Part shown: positions 49,113-57,787 of the stretch, piece after piece
Numbering within the stretch: the stretch's first letter is position 1
How the letters are laid out: every line of letters begins with the position of its first letter
From: Fimbriimonadaceae bacterium
GTDB taxonomy: Bacteria > Armatimonadota > UBA10988
Reading direction: 5' to 3'
Length of the DNA: 64,000 nucleotides
NCBI GenBank assembly: GCA_020850355.1
Contig: JADZEX010000021.1
Location: forward strand, 1 to 64,000
Position numbers and translations under genes: made by a program
The notes under the pieces: generated by a model
Told to the model about the DNA's origin: nothing
What the model saw: only the letters and a program-made list of their open reading frames with translations
Databases searched by the model: none

Positions 49113-50249
49113 CTAGCCGCTGCCTGCCGGCGCGCTCAGGGCGACCTCGAACTCCCGCACGAAGCGGTCGCACTGTTCGGGTGTGCCGATGGTCACGCGC
49201 AGGTGGCCGGGCAACCCCATGCCGCTGCAGGCCCGCACGATCACGCCGCGCCGCAGGAGTGCCTCGTAGACCGGCTGCTCGTGGCGCCCCAGGTCGAACA
49301 GCACGAAGTTGGCCTGCGACAGCACCGCACGCAGGCCGAGGCGGGCGGCCGTCTGGGTGTACAGCTCGCGCCCCGCGCGGTTCGCCAGCAAGGTCTGCTG
49401 CACATGGGTCTCGTCGCGCAGCGCCGCCAGCGCGGCGACCTGCGCCAGGCTGTTGACATTGAACGGCTCGCGGATCTGCTCGATCCAGCGCACCAGGTAG
49501 GGCCGACCGACGGCGTAGCCCACCCGCAGCGCGGCCAGGGCGTGGATCTTCGAGAAGGTGCGCAACACCAGCACATTGGGTTGGCCGAGCGCCAGTGCCA
49601 TCGACCGCCCGTGGTCAGGGTGATCCACAAACTCGTAGTAGGCCTCGTCGAGGACCACCAGCACGTGCTTCGGGACGGCCTCCAGGAAGTGCTCGATCGC
49701 GCCATCGGGCAGGTAGGTGCCGGCCGGGTTGTGCGGATTGCAGAGCATGATGCACTTGGTGCGGTCGGTGATCCGCCCGAGCATCGCGTCGAGGTCGTGG
49801 GCGTCGTCGCGCAGCGGCACCTTGACCGTCCGGGCCCGGTTGAGGATCGCTTGCGGCTCGTACCGCAGGAAGGTCGGATCGCCGATCAGCAGCTCGTCGC
49901 CCTCGCCCAACACGGCGTAGCCGATGGTCTGCAGCAGCTCGTCGCTGCCGTTGGCGACGCTGATCTGGTCGGACTGGACACCGTGCTTCGTCGCCAGCGC
50001 CTGCCGCAGCTCGACGGCGCCGGCGTCCGGGTAGAGCCCGATCTCCGGCACGGCGGCGCGAATCGCCTCGATCACCGCGGGGGCCGGCCCGAACGGGTTC
50101 TCGTTGCTGGCGAGCTTCACCACATCGGTCAGCCCATACTTGGCCATCACGTCGATGATCGGTGTGCCAGGGACGTACGGCACGAGGCGATGCACCTGCG
50201 GTTTGACCGCCGACGCAATCGCTCCGAGCCACTCCGGGGTGCTTGCCAT
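49113..50249 (-). CDS. hisC: Histidinol-phosphate/aromatic aminotransferase, HisC type
   Basis: 378 residues, PLP fold type I. LASNENPFGPAPAVIEAI at the start, ANGSDELLQTIGY, CNPHNPAGTYLPDG, VVLDEAYYEF, and the PLP lysine in LRTFSKIHALAALRVGYAVG. Sits directly before tyrA and aroA, so in vivo it may transaminate 4-hydroxyphenylpyruvate/phenylpyruvate as well as, or instead of, histidinol phosphate. ATG 50249 follows GGAGGCGAGC. A parS site lies 62 bases upstream. Confidence 0.9.
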   Translation of the reverse strand: MASTPEWLGAIASAVKPQVHRLVPYVPGTPIIDVMAKYGLTDVVKLASNENPFGPAPAVIEAIRAAVPEIGLYPDAGAVELRQALATKHGVQSDQISVANGSDELLQTIGYAVLGEGDELLIGDPTFLRYEPQAILNRARTVKVPLRDDAHDLDAMLGRITDRTKCIMLCNPHNPAGTYLPDGAIEHFLEAVPKHVLVVLDEAYYEFVDHPDHGRSMALALGQPNVLVLRTFSKIHALAALRVGYAVGRPYLVRWIEQIREPFNVNSLAQVAALAALRDETHVQQTLLANRAGRELYTQTAARLGLRAVLSQANFVLFDLGRHEQPVYEALLRRGVIVRACSGMGLPGHLRVTIGTPEQCDRFVREFEVALSAPAGSG

Positions 50250-50310
50250 GCTCGCCTCCGAACCGGCATGATAGCACCGCCCACCGCCCGACGGAAGCTG
50301 CCGCCGGCCG

Positions 50311-50326
50311 TGTTTCACGTGAAACA
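50311..50326. other. parS centromere site (perfect)
   Basis: Single exact TGTTTCACGTGAAACA between the hisC start and the stop of the hybrid kinase gene. Confidence 0.93.
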
Positions 50327-50376
50327 GGGCTCGACCGCGGTCGTCGACCGGCCCGGTCGCAGGGGTCGCCGCAGGC

Positions 50377-52761
50377 TCAGACGGTGGCCACCTCGCGCAC
50401 TGCCGTGGCCAGCTCGAGCGGGTTGAAGGGCTTGCGGAGGAAGGTGCAAGGCGAACCGGCCGGCGGTTGCGGGTCGACGTCGCTGTAGCCGCTGATGAAG
50501 ACCACCGGCAGCCCGTGCTGCGCGGCCGCCAGGTCGGCGGCCAACTGGTCGCCGCGCTCGCCGGGCAGCATCAGGTCGGTCACCAGGACGGCCAGCGGGC
50601 CGGCCTCGGCGGCCAGTTCGCGCCCGGCGCCCGGATTGGCCGCCTGGCGGACCTCGAAGCCCAGCTCGCGCAGCGCGCGGGCCACCAGGCGCCGCACACC
50701 GGGCTCGTCCTCGACGACCAGGGCCACCGCTCCGGCCGCGACGGTGCCTGGCACGACCGGTTCGGCGGAGCGCCCGATCGGCAGGTAGACCTCGAAGCTG
50801 GCGCCGCGACCGGGGGCGCTGCGGCAGTCGATCCAGCCGCCCGACTGGTCGACCAAACTGAAGACCAGCGCCAGCCCGAGACCCAGCCCGCTGCCGACCT
50901 CGCGGGTGCTGAAGAAGGGCTCGAAGATCCGCTCGCGGACGGCATCGTCCATGCCGCAGCCGGTGTCGGCGACGAGCAGCCGGAAGTAGCGCCCGAACGG
51001 CGCGCTGGGGAACGGCGAGTTGGCCTCGTCGAACTCGACGATGGCCGTGGCGACGCGGAGCAGGCCGCCGTCGGGCATCGCCTGGCAGGCGTTGCGGACC
51101 AGTTGCTGCAGCACCTGGGCCAGGTGGTGGCGGTCGACCTGCAGCTCGCCGATGCAGGGGCTCAGTTCGTAGCTGACCTGCGGCGGGACCCGCGTCAGGG
51201 CCAGCTCGAGCGCGGTCTGCTCGCGCACCGCGTCGTTCACCGCCACGGCCGTCGGGCGCGGCGGCTGGCCGCGGCCGATCGCCAGCAGTTGGCGCGTCAG
51301 CGCGGTCGCCCGCGAGGCGGCGCCCTGCACCTCCGCCAGATCGTGGTAGCGCGGGTCGTCGGCGGGCAGATCCTGCAGCAGGAACTCGGTGTAGCCCTCG
51401 ATCACCGTCAGCAGGTTGTTGTAGTGGTGCGCCGCCCAGGCCGAGAGCTGGCCGATTGCACTGAGCTTGGCGGCCTCGCGCAACTGCCACTCGGCGCGGT
51501 GCCGGGCGGTCAAGTCGTGGAAGGTGCAGATGGTCGCGTCCTGCCCGCGCCAGGGCATCGCCCGCGAGCGGACCTCCACCCGCACTTCGCGCTCGCCCGG
51601 GCCGCGGAGCCGCATCTCGCGCAGGCCGCGTTCGCGCACGCCGGGCGGCAGGCCGAGCTGGCCCACCTCATCGGCGGGCAGCAAGGCGTCCGCCGGGAGG
51701 TCGAGCAGCTCGTCTCGGGCGCGGCCGACCAGGGCGGCAAACTGGTCATTGAGGTCGACCACCCGGCCCGCGGCCAGCACCACGATGCCCTCGCTGGTCG
51801 CCTCGGCGAGGGCCCGGAAGCGGGTCTCGCTGTCGCTCAGGGCCTGCGCGGCGTGCTCGGCGGAGCTCAGGTCGCGACCGACGATCAGCACCGCCGGGCG
51901 GCCGTCGTGATGCACCTGCAACGACTGCGACTCGGCGAGACGGGTCTGCCCATCGAGGCCCACCAGTGGAATCACCTGGGGCGGATTCAACTCGCCGGAG
52001 GCTGCCCGGTCGAGGCGCGCCTGCACGAGTCCGCGGTGCTCGACCGAGATGGTGGCCCGCAGCGGGTGGCCCACCAGCTCCTGCGGGCTGGCCGCACCGA
52101 GCAGTCTGGCCGCCGCGGGATTGGCATACACCAAGCGGCCGTCCTGCGCCACCGCAATCGGGTTGGGATTGTGATCCACCAGACCGCGGTAGCGCTCCTC
52201 GGCGTGGGCCAACTCGGCACCCAGCCGGTCGGCCTGCTGGCGGGCTGCCGCCAGGCGACTGGCCAGCCGGTCGCGCTGCTGCTCGGCCTGGTGGCGCGCC
52301 GTCTCGTCGGTGACGATGGTCAGCAGGCCAGCGACGGTGCCGTCGGGACTCGACCGCGGTCGGCTGGTCCAGCGCAGCCAACGGCCTTGGCCGGCGTCCC
52401 CGACGGCCTCGACCGCCAGGGTCAGACCCGCCGCCGGGGCCAGCAGGGCCGCCTCCAAATGGTCAGTCAGCACCGCTCCCGGCGCTGGCACCGCCGGAAT
52501 CAGGCGTCCCAGCGCCAACGACCCGAGCAGCTCGCTGGCGGCGTAGCCACAGAGCCGGCGGGCCCAGGCATTGAGGTACTCAGCGCGCAGCTCGGCGTCA
52601 AACAGCAGCACCCCACAGTCCAGGTCGTCGAGGATTTGGCGAAACTGGTCGCTGTCGGCACTGCGCCGCGCCAACTCGCCGAGCAGCGCCAACGACCAGC
52701 CGCCCCAGGCGATCTCGCCTGACGTCGTGGCAGTCTGCAGCTCGTCGTCGGAAGTAGCCAT
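50377..52761 (-). CDS. Hybrid sensor histidine kinase with three PAS domains and C-terminal receiver
   Basis: 794 residues, no membrane helices. PAS domains at about 40-150, 200-310 and 320-430 (first with FRQILDDLDCGVLLFDAEL); a coiled-coil stretch about 160-195; HisKA with phospho-His near 445 (SAWAAHHYNNLLTVIEGY); HATPase about 550-660 (LVRNACQAMPDGG, VADTGCGMDDA, GSGLGLGLALVF); receiver about 675-790 with phospho-Asp near 728 (VTDLMLPGE) and Lys in FLRKPFNP. Cytoplasmic sensor of unknown signal. ATG 52761 after GGGGGCC. Confidence 0.92.
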   Translation of the reverse strand: MATSDDELQTATTSGEIAWGGWSLALLGELARRSADSDQFRQILDDLDCGVLLFDAELRAEYLNAWARRLCGYAASELLGSLALGRLIPAVPAPGAVLTDHLEAALLAPAAGLTLAVEAVGDAGQGRWLRWTSRPRSSPDGTVAGLLTIVTDETARHQAEQQRDRLASRLAAARQQADRLGAELAHAEERYRGLVDHNPNPIAVAQDGRLVYANPAAARLLGAASPQELVGHPLRATISVEHRGLVQARLDRAASGELNPPQVIPLVGLDGQTRLAESQSLQVHHDGRPAVLIVGRDLSSAEHAAQALSDSETRFRALAEATSEGIVVLAAGRVVDLNDQFAALVGRARDELLDLPADALLPADEVGQLGLPPGVRERGLREMRLRGPGEREVRVEVRSRAMPWRGQDATICTFHDLTARHRAEWQLREAAKLSAIGQLSAWAAHHYNNLLTVIEGYTEFLLQDLPADDPRYHDLAEVQGAASRATALTRQLLAIGRGQPPRPTAVAVNDAVREQTALELALTRVPPQVSYELSPCIGELQVDRHHLAQVLQQLVRNACQAMPDGGLLRVATAIVEFDEANSPFPSAPFGRYFRLLVADTGCGMDDAVRERIFEPFFSTREVGSGLGLGLALVFSLVDQSGGWIDCRSAPGRGASFEVYLPIGRSAEPVVPGTVAAGAVALVVEDEPGVRRLVARALRELGFEVRQAANPGAGRELAAEAGPLAVLVTDLMLPGERGDQLAADLAAAQHGLPVVFISGYSDVDPQPPAGSPCTFLRKPFNPLELATAVREVATV

Positions 52762-52946
52762 GATCGGCCCCCACGCAGACCACTGGCCAGCCATGTCTGG
52801 CCTGGCGAGGATCTACCTCATCGCAGGGCTCCCCTGAAGCCGTGCGCACCCGCCAGCGTTCACCTTCGCGACTCGCGACCGCACACCTGCCGCGTGGCAG
52901 GGCGACCCTGGCAACCGGCGAACGCGCCGCGGGTGGGAGAGGTCCG

Positions 52947-53954
52947 TTGTCCAGCCTGATCGTGGTCCATCCGCGCTTCGACGGTGAGTGGCCCTTCGCC
53001 GCCGACCACCTGCAGCAGCTCTGGGCTGCCAGCGGTCCGACTCGTCTGCAACGGCTGGCGCACGAGGAGAGTCGGCCGCTCGGCAGCGTGGCTGCTGACT
53101 CGCAGGTCACCCGGCTGGTCAGTTGTGGCGTGCCGGTCACCGCCGCCTGCGTGAACGCCTTCCCGCGGCTCCGCGAGGCGGCCCTGCTGCCGGCCCCCGC
53201 GCCCGCGGTCCGAACCGCCTGGGAGACGGCGGGGGTGACGCTCTACCAACACCGCAGTGAGGGCTTCTGGGGCCAGAGCGTGGCCGAGTTTGCGTTGGCG
53301 CTGACCCTCGCTGCGTTGCGGCGGATCCCGCAGACTGGCGCCGCCCTGCGGCAGAGTCAGGCCGTCTGGGACTACCGCCAGCCGGCCGGCGCCGAGGCCC
53401 CGGGTCGCCGCGGCCTGCAGTTCGGTGACGACCCGCGCTTCTGTCACGGCACCATCGCCGGCAAGCGGGTGCGGGTGGTCGGACTCGGCAACATCGGCAG
53501 CCGCTACGCCGCGGTCTGTGCCCACCTCGGCGCCGACGTCGCCGGCTGGGATCCGATCGCGCCCGAGGCGGCCTTCCACCGTTCCGGCACCCGTCAGGTG
53601 GAGCGGCTCGACGAGCTGGTCGCCGACGCCGACATCTTCGCCCCGATGCTGCCGCTGCGCGAGGCCACCGCCGGGGTGGTCACCGCAGCCCATCTCCAGG
53701 CCCTGCCGCGGGGAACGCTGGTGGTGCTGGTGACCCGCGCCGGGATCGTCGACATGCCGTCGCTGCGGCAGCGCGTGCTGGCCGCCGAGCTGGCGCTGGC
53801 GGCCGATGTCTTCGACCTCGAACCGCTGCCCCTGGACGACCCGCTGCTACGCTGCGAGCACGCCGTGCTGACGCCCCACAACGCCGGACGGACCGCCCAC
53901 GCCAACCAGCAGTTCGTCGCGGCGCTCGCGGCGCAGTTCCGCCAGTCGCGCTGA
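52947..53954 (+). CDS. D-isomer-specific 2-hydroxyacid dehydrogenase, second copy
   Basis: 335 residues. Rossmann motif VRVVGLGNIGSRYAAV, Arg in VTRAGIVDMPSL, Glu region FDLEPLPLD and His in LTPHNAGRT. Before the Rossmann domain there is a longer than usual insertion (about 165-205, with RRGLQFGDDPRFCHG). Substrate unknown; distinct from the copy at 33.9 kb. TTG 52947 is preferred because GGGAGAGG lies upstream; divergent from the hybrid kinase, convergent with the sulfatase (3 bases between stops). Confidence 0.86.
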   Translation: MSSLIVVHPRFDGEWPFAADHLQQLWAASGPTRLQRLAHEESRPLGSVAADSQVTRLVSCGVPVTAACVNAFPRLREAALLPAPAPAVRTAWETAGVTLYQHRSEGFWGQSVAEFALALTLAALRRIPQTGAALRQSQAVWDYRQPAGAEAPGRRGLQFGDDPRFCHGTIAGKRVRVVGLGNIGSRYAAVCAHLGADVAGWDPIAPEAAFHRSGTRQVERLDELVADADIFAPMLPLREATAGVVTAAHLQALPRGTLVVLVTRAGIVDMPSLRQRVLAAELALAADVFDLEPLPLDDPLLRCEHAVLTPHNAGRTAHANQQFVAALAAQFRQSR

Positions 53955-53957
53955 CGA

Positions 53958-55355
53958 TCAGTCCACCCACTCCGGATTCGGCGTCGGCAGCAGGGCCTCG
54001 ATCCCCTCGCGCCAGGTCGCCAGGCGCGCCGCCAGCTCGGCGGTGCGGGCCGGTTCGGCCGCGGCGCGGTCGGCGGACTCGGCAATGTCCTGGCGCAGGT
54101 TGTACAGCTCGCGCCGCCCGTCCTCGAAGAACTCGAGCAGTTTCCAGTCGCCGCAGCGCACGGCGCAGCCGGGCGTGCCGCCCTGGTTGCCATAGTGCGG
54201 GTAGTGCCAGAAGATGGCCTCGCGGGCGAGTCCGCCGGTCTCTCGCCACAACGGCAGCAGGCTCTCGCCGTCGCAGTGCTGCGCCGGCCGCAGCGGCCGG
54301 CCGGCCGCCTCCAAGAACGTCGGGTAGAAATCCGGACTGGTCACCGGCGTCTCGCAGACACTTCCGGCGCGCACCTGGCCGGGCCAGCGCACGATCAGCG
54401 GCTCGCGGGTGCCCCCTTCGTACATCCAGCCCTTGCCCTCTTGCAGCGGCGCGTTGCAGGTCGGGCTGCCCTCGCTGGTCGCCAGCCCGCCGTTGTCGCT
54501 GGTGAAGACCACGATGGTGTGGTCGGCCTGGCCCGTCTCGTCCAGTGCCGCCAGCAGCCGGCCGATGTTGGTGTCCAGGTTCTCCATCATCGCGGCGTAA
54601 GTGGGATCGGACTGGATGATCCGGCGCGTCACCCGCCGGTCGCGGAAGCGCACGGTCGGGCAGGGCTCGCCCAGCACCAGCGGGTCGATCGCATCGAGCC
54701 GCAGCGCGTGGGCCTTGGCGCGGTACTTCGCAACCAGCTCGGCCGGGGCCTGAATCGGAGTGTGGACCGCGTACTGGCAGAAGTTGAGGAAGAACGGTCG
54801 CTGGTCGGGTTGCCGGATCAAGTCGATCGCCGCGCTCGTCAGGCGGTCGGTGAGATACTCGCCCGGCTCGCCCTCCGGCAGCGTCGGCAGGCCCCACGGC
54901 GCGAAGTAGCCCTGCTGCGGATGGCCCCAGTTCCAGCCACCGACATTGATGTCGAAGCCGTGGTCGGTCGGCAGCGAGCCCTCGCCGCCGAGGTGCCACT
55001 TGCCGACATGCCAGGTGCGGTAGCCACCGTCGCGGAGCGCCGCGGCGACGGTCGTCTCGCTGCTCGGCAGTTGCCGCAGGTAGGGCGCGTCGACCAGCCG
55101 ACCTTTGGTCGGGTGCCAGCGACCCGAGACGTCGATGTAGTCGGTGATCCCCACCCGCGCCGGATAGCGGCCGGTCAGCAGACTGGCCCGCGTCGGCGAG
55201 CAAACCGGGCAGGCCGCGTAGGCGTCGGTGAAGCGCATCCCCTGGGCCGCCAGGCGGTCGAGGTGGGGCGTCTCGTAGAACGTGCTGCCGTAGCAGGAGA
55301 GGTCCCGCCAGCCCAGGTCGTCGAGCAGGAAGAAGACGATGTTGGGGGCGCTCAT
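53958..55355 (-). CDS. Sulfatase (arylsulfatase A type)
   Basis: 465 residues. N-terminal NIVFFLLDDLGWRDLSCYGS with metal Asp pair, and CSPTRASLLTGRYPAR, whose Cys (C-x-P-x-R) is converted to formylglycine by a separate enzyme not in the window. Later KWHLGG, TSDNGG and GKGWMYEGGTREP are the other metal and substrate blocks. Without a visible signal peptide it may act in the cytoplasm on imported sulfated sugars. ATG 55355 after AAGGAGG. Diverges from the AraC regulator. Confidence 0.93.
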   Translation of the reverse strand: MSAPNIVFFLLDDLGWRDLSCYGSTFYETPHLDRLAAQGMRFTDAYAACPVCSPTRASLLTGRYPARVGITDYIDVSGRWHPTKGRLVDAPYLRQLPSSETTVAAALRDGGYRTWHVGKWHLGGEGSLPTDHGFDINVGGWNWGHPQQGYFAPWGLPTLPEGEPGEYLTDRLTSAAIDLIRQPDQRPFFLNFCQYAVHTPIQAPAELVAKYRAKAHALRLDAIDPLVLGEPCPTVRFRDRRVTRRIIQSDPTYAAMMENLDTNIGRLLAALDETGQADHTIVVFTSDNGGLATSEGSPTCNAPLQEGKGWMYEGGTREPLIVRWPGQVRAGSVCETPVTSPDFYPTFLEAAGRPLRPAQHCDGESLLPLWRETGGLAREAIFWHYPHYGNQGGTPGCAVRCGDWKLLEFFEDGRRELYNLRQDIAESADRAAAEPARTAELAARLATWREGIEALLPTPNPEWVD

Positions 55356-55428
55356 CACAGCCTCCTTGCCGGAACTGTCCAACGACCGGCCGCCGGCTGC
55401 GAACAGGTATAACCCGGATCAGGCCCGG

Positions 55429-55440
55429 CCTGCTTGCAGG
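55429..55440. promoter_or_regulatory. Candidate operator between sulfatase and AraC genes
   Basis: Short inverted repeat CCTGCTTGCAGG in the divergent promoter region; a possible binding site for the AraC-type regulator next to it. A simple hairpin or chance is equally possible. Confidence 0.25.
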
Positions 55441-55484
55441 GCTTGGCCGTCTGATTGTGAAAACTGACCAGCCTGGAGGTCGGC

Positions 55485-56312
55485 GTGGAGATTGCCTGGG
55501 AGAGCGATCTGGTGGCCCACCGGATCGGCGGCAGCGGGCCGCGGGCGGCGCTGCGTTGCGGGCTGGTGAGTCACCCGGCCGGGCATCGCGAGCTGGACTT
55601 CGTGACGGCCCAGTACGCGCTGGTCTATCTCGTCGCGGGCGAGGGGAGCTACCGCGATGCGAGCGGCGTGGTCTGGGACCTGCGGCCGGGAGTGCTCTTT
55701 CAGCGCTTCCCGAACGAGCCGCACACGGTGCGCATGAGCAGTGCCACCCGCAAGGCCTTCGTCGGCGTGCCGGTGCAGGTCCTGGAGCTGCTGCGGCTGA
55801 CCGGGCAAGGACAGCTCGCGGAGCCGGTGTTGGAGGTCGGGCTCAGCGCCACGGTGGTCGACAGCTTTCGGCGGGCCGCCCGCGACCTGCGCGACCGGCC
55901 TCCGGGGGAGCTGTTCCGGAGTCTGCTGCACCTGCAGCAGCTCATCTTGGACCTCCACGCCGCCGCGGCCCGGACGCGCTGGCAGGCCGACGACGACTGG
56001 CTGGCCGAGGCGCGGGCGGTGCTGGCCGCCGAGTTGGCCCGGCCGCTGCGCCTGCCGGCGGTGGCGCGTCGGCTGCGGATGAGCTACACGTCGTTCCGCC
56101 GTGCCTTCACTGCCCGTGTCGGCATCCCGCCGGCAGAGTACCGGCGTCGCTGCCGGGTCGAGCGGGCGATGCAACTGCTGCTGGCCGACGAGACCCCGCT
56201 GAAGCAGATCGCGGCCCGCCTGGGCTACCCCGATGCGGCCGCCTTTACGACGCAGTTCCGGCAGGTCGCGGGGGTCACCCCGAGCGCCTTCCGGGCCGGC
56301 GCGCGGATCTGA
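55485..56312 (+). CDS. AraC family transcriptional regulator
   Basis: 275 residues. N-terminal cupin-like sensor (about 40-110, YALVYLVAGEGSYRDASG, LRPGVLFQRFPNEPHTV) and C-terminal double helix-turn-helix (about 185-270, VARRLRMSYTSFRRAFTARVG and IAARLGYPDAAAFTTQFRQVAGVTPSAFR). Such regulators sense sugars or their derivatives. GTG 55485 after TGGAGGT. Divergent from the sulfatase, 48 bases upstream of yhcH on the same strand. Confidence 0.9.
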   Translation: MEIAWESDLVAHRIGGSGPRAALRCGLVSHPAGHRELDFVTAQYALVYLVAGEGSYRDASGVVWDLRPGVLFQRFPNEPHTVRMSSATRKAFVGVPVQVLELLRLTGQGQLAEPVLEVGLSATVVDSFRRAARDLRDRPPGELFRSLLHLQQLILDLHAAAARTRWQADDDWLAEARAVLAAELARPLRLPAVARRLRMSYTSFRRAFTARVGIPPAEYRRRCRVERAMQLLLADETPLKQIAARLGYPDAAAFTTQFRQVAGVTPSAFRAGARI

Positions 56313-56360
56313 GCAGGACGCCGGCCGCGCTGGCCGAACTGTCGCGCGACGGAGTCGCTG

Positions 56361-56810
56361 ATGGTCCTGGATACGCTCGCCAACGCCGACCGCTACCTGC
56401 CCCTCAACCCGCACTTCGCGCAGGCCTTCGAGTTTCTGCGGCGGCCCGACCTGGCCGACCTGCCGGCCGGCCGCCACGAGATCGCCGGCCCAGCGGTCTT
56501 CGCGATCGTCTCGCACGAGCCCGGTCGCGGCCACGGCGGCGCCACCCGCGAGGCGCACCGCAACTACCTCGACATCCAGTTCGCCATCGTCGGCACCGAC
56601 CAGATCGGCCACCAGCCCACCGCCGAGGCGAAGCACGTGCTCACGGAGTACGATGCCGCCAAGGATGTTGCGACGTTTGCCGATGAGCCGCAGAACTGGA
56701 TCCTGGTGCCGCCCGGCAGCTACCTGATCTTGTGGCCGGAAGACACCCACGCCCCGCTGGGAGGCAGCGGGCCGCTGCACAAAGTGATTGTCAAAGTGGC
56801 GGTGGCTTGA
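56361..56810 (+). CDS. YhcH/YjgK/YiaL family protein
   Basis: 149 residues. Beta-sandwich family that includes the sialic-acid anomerase YhcH (NanQ). Motifs REAHRNYLDIQFAIVGTDQIG and ILVPPGSYLILWPEDTHAPL carry the metal-binding His/Glu pattern. Likely an anomerase or isomerase of a sugar acid. ATG 56361 with GGAGTC upstream; its TGA overlaps the start of the Gfo/Idh gene. Confidence 0.88.
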   Translation: MVLDTLANADRYLPLNPHFAQAFEFLRRPDLADLPAGRHEIAGPAVFAIVSHEPGRGHGGATREAHRNYLDIQFAIVGTDQIGHQPTAEAKHVLTEYDAAKDVATFADEPQNWILVPPGSYLILWPEDTHAPLGGSGPLHKVIVKVAVA

Positions 56811-57775
56811 TGAAACTGGTCCAGATCGGTTGCGGCCCGCAGGCCCGTGGGGCGCACGGTCCGGCGCAGGCGAAGGCGGCGCGCTGCTGGCGTGACCTGG
56901 AGCTGGCGGCCTGCTGCGACCTGCGTCTGGAGGCCGCCGAGCGGTACGCCGCGGCGTTCGGCTTTGAGCGGGTCTACACCGATCTGGACGCGCTGCTCGA
57001 CCGTGAGCGGCCGGACGCCGCGGTGTTGGTGGTGGCGGTCGAAGCCACCGCGGCGTTGGCCGCGCGGGTCCTGGCGCGGGGCATTCCGCTGCTGCTGGAA
57101 AAGCCGCCGGGCCTGACGTTGGCGGAGTGCGACGCGTTGATCGCGGCCGCCGGTCCGACGCCGCACCAGGTCGCCTTCAACCGGCGCCATGCCCCGCTGG
57201 TGCGAGAGCTGCATCGTCTTCTGCCGCAGCCCCTGCGGCACCTGCGGTACGACCTGATCCGCTGCGGTCGCCGCGACCCGGACTTCTCGACGACCGCCAT
57301 CCACGGCCTCGACACGGTCCGCCACCTGGCCGGCGACTTCGCGGTGGCGCGGCTACACTACCAGGAGCTGCCGCACGAGGGCCCGCAGGTCGCCAATGTC
57401 TGGATCGACGCGGAAATGACCTCGGGCGCCACGGCCCATCTGGCGTTCTGCCCCACCGCCGGGGTCCTGGTCGAGCGCGCCACCGCCCACGGTGACGGCG
57501 TGACGCTGTTCGCCGACCTGCCGCTGTGGGCCTCGCACGACGGGGTCGGCCGCCTGCAGCGGATCGAGGCCGGACGGGTGACCCTCGACCTGCCCGGTGA
57601 CCGCTGCCGTGATGGGCAGGAGCGGTTCGAGGAGGCTGGCTTCGGGGCCCAGACACGCAGCTTCCTGGAGGCCCTGCGCGGTGGCCGGCCGCCGACACCC
57701 AGCCTGGCCGAGAGCCGGCAGTCGGTCGCGCTGATGCAGGCCCTGCGCGAGCGGGTTGAGGTGTTCCGCGGCTAG
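56810..57775 (+). CDS. Gfo/Idh/MocA family oxidoreductase
   Basis: 321 residues. Rossmann NAD(P)-binding start MKLVQIGCGPQARGAHGP, then the typical LLEKPPGLTLAECDALI (EKP motif) and GVxNxRH-type TPHQVAFNRRHAPL, followed by a beta-sheet C-terminal domain. Substrates are sugars or sugar acids. TGATG overlap with yhcH implies a two-gene module under the AraC-type regulator. Confidence 0.9.
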   Translation: MKLVQIGCGPQARGAHGPAQAKAARCWRDLELAACCDLRLEAAERYAAAFGFERVYTDLDALLDRERPDAAVLVVAVEATAALAARVLARGIPLLLEKPPGLTLAECDALIAAAGPTPHQVAFNRRHAPLVRELHRLLPQPLRHLRYDLIRCGRRDPDFSTTAIHGLDTVRHLAGDFAVARLHYQELPHEGPQVANVWIDAEMTSGATAHLAFCPTAGVLVERATAHGDGVTLFADLPLWASHDGVGRLQRIEAGRVTLDLPGDRCRDGQERFEEAGFGAQTRSFLEALRGGRPPTPSLAESRQSVALMQALRERVEVFRG

Positions 57776-57787
57776 ACCGGCGAGCGC

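Noticed and set aside
52785-52802. Hairpin GGCCAG/CTGGCC in the divergent region between the hybrid kinase and dehydrogenase
   Set aside because: Only six pairs, no T-run and no known site; could be an operator but support is too weak.
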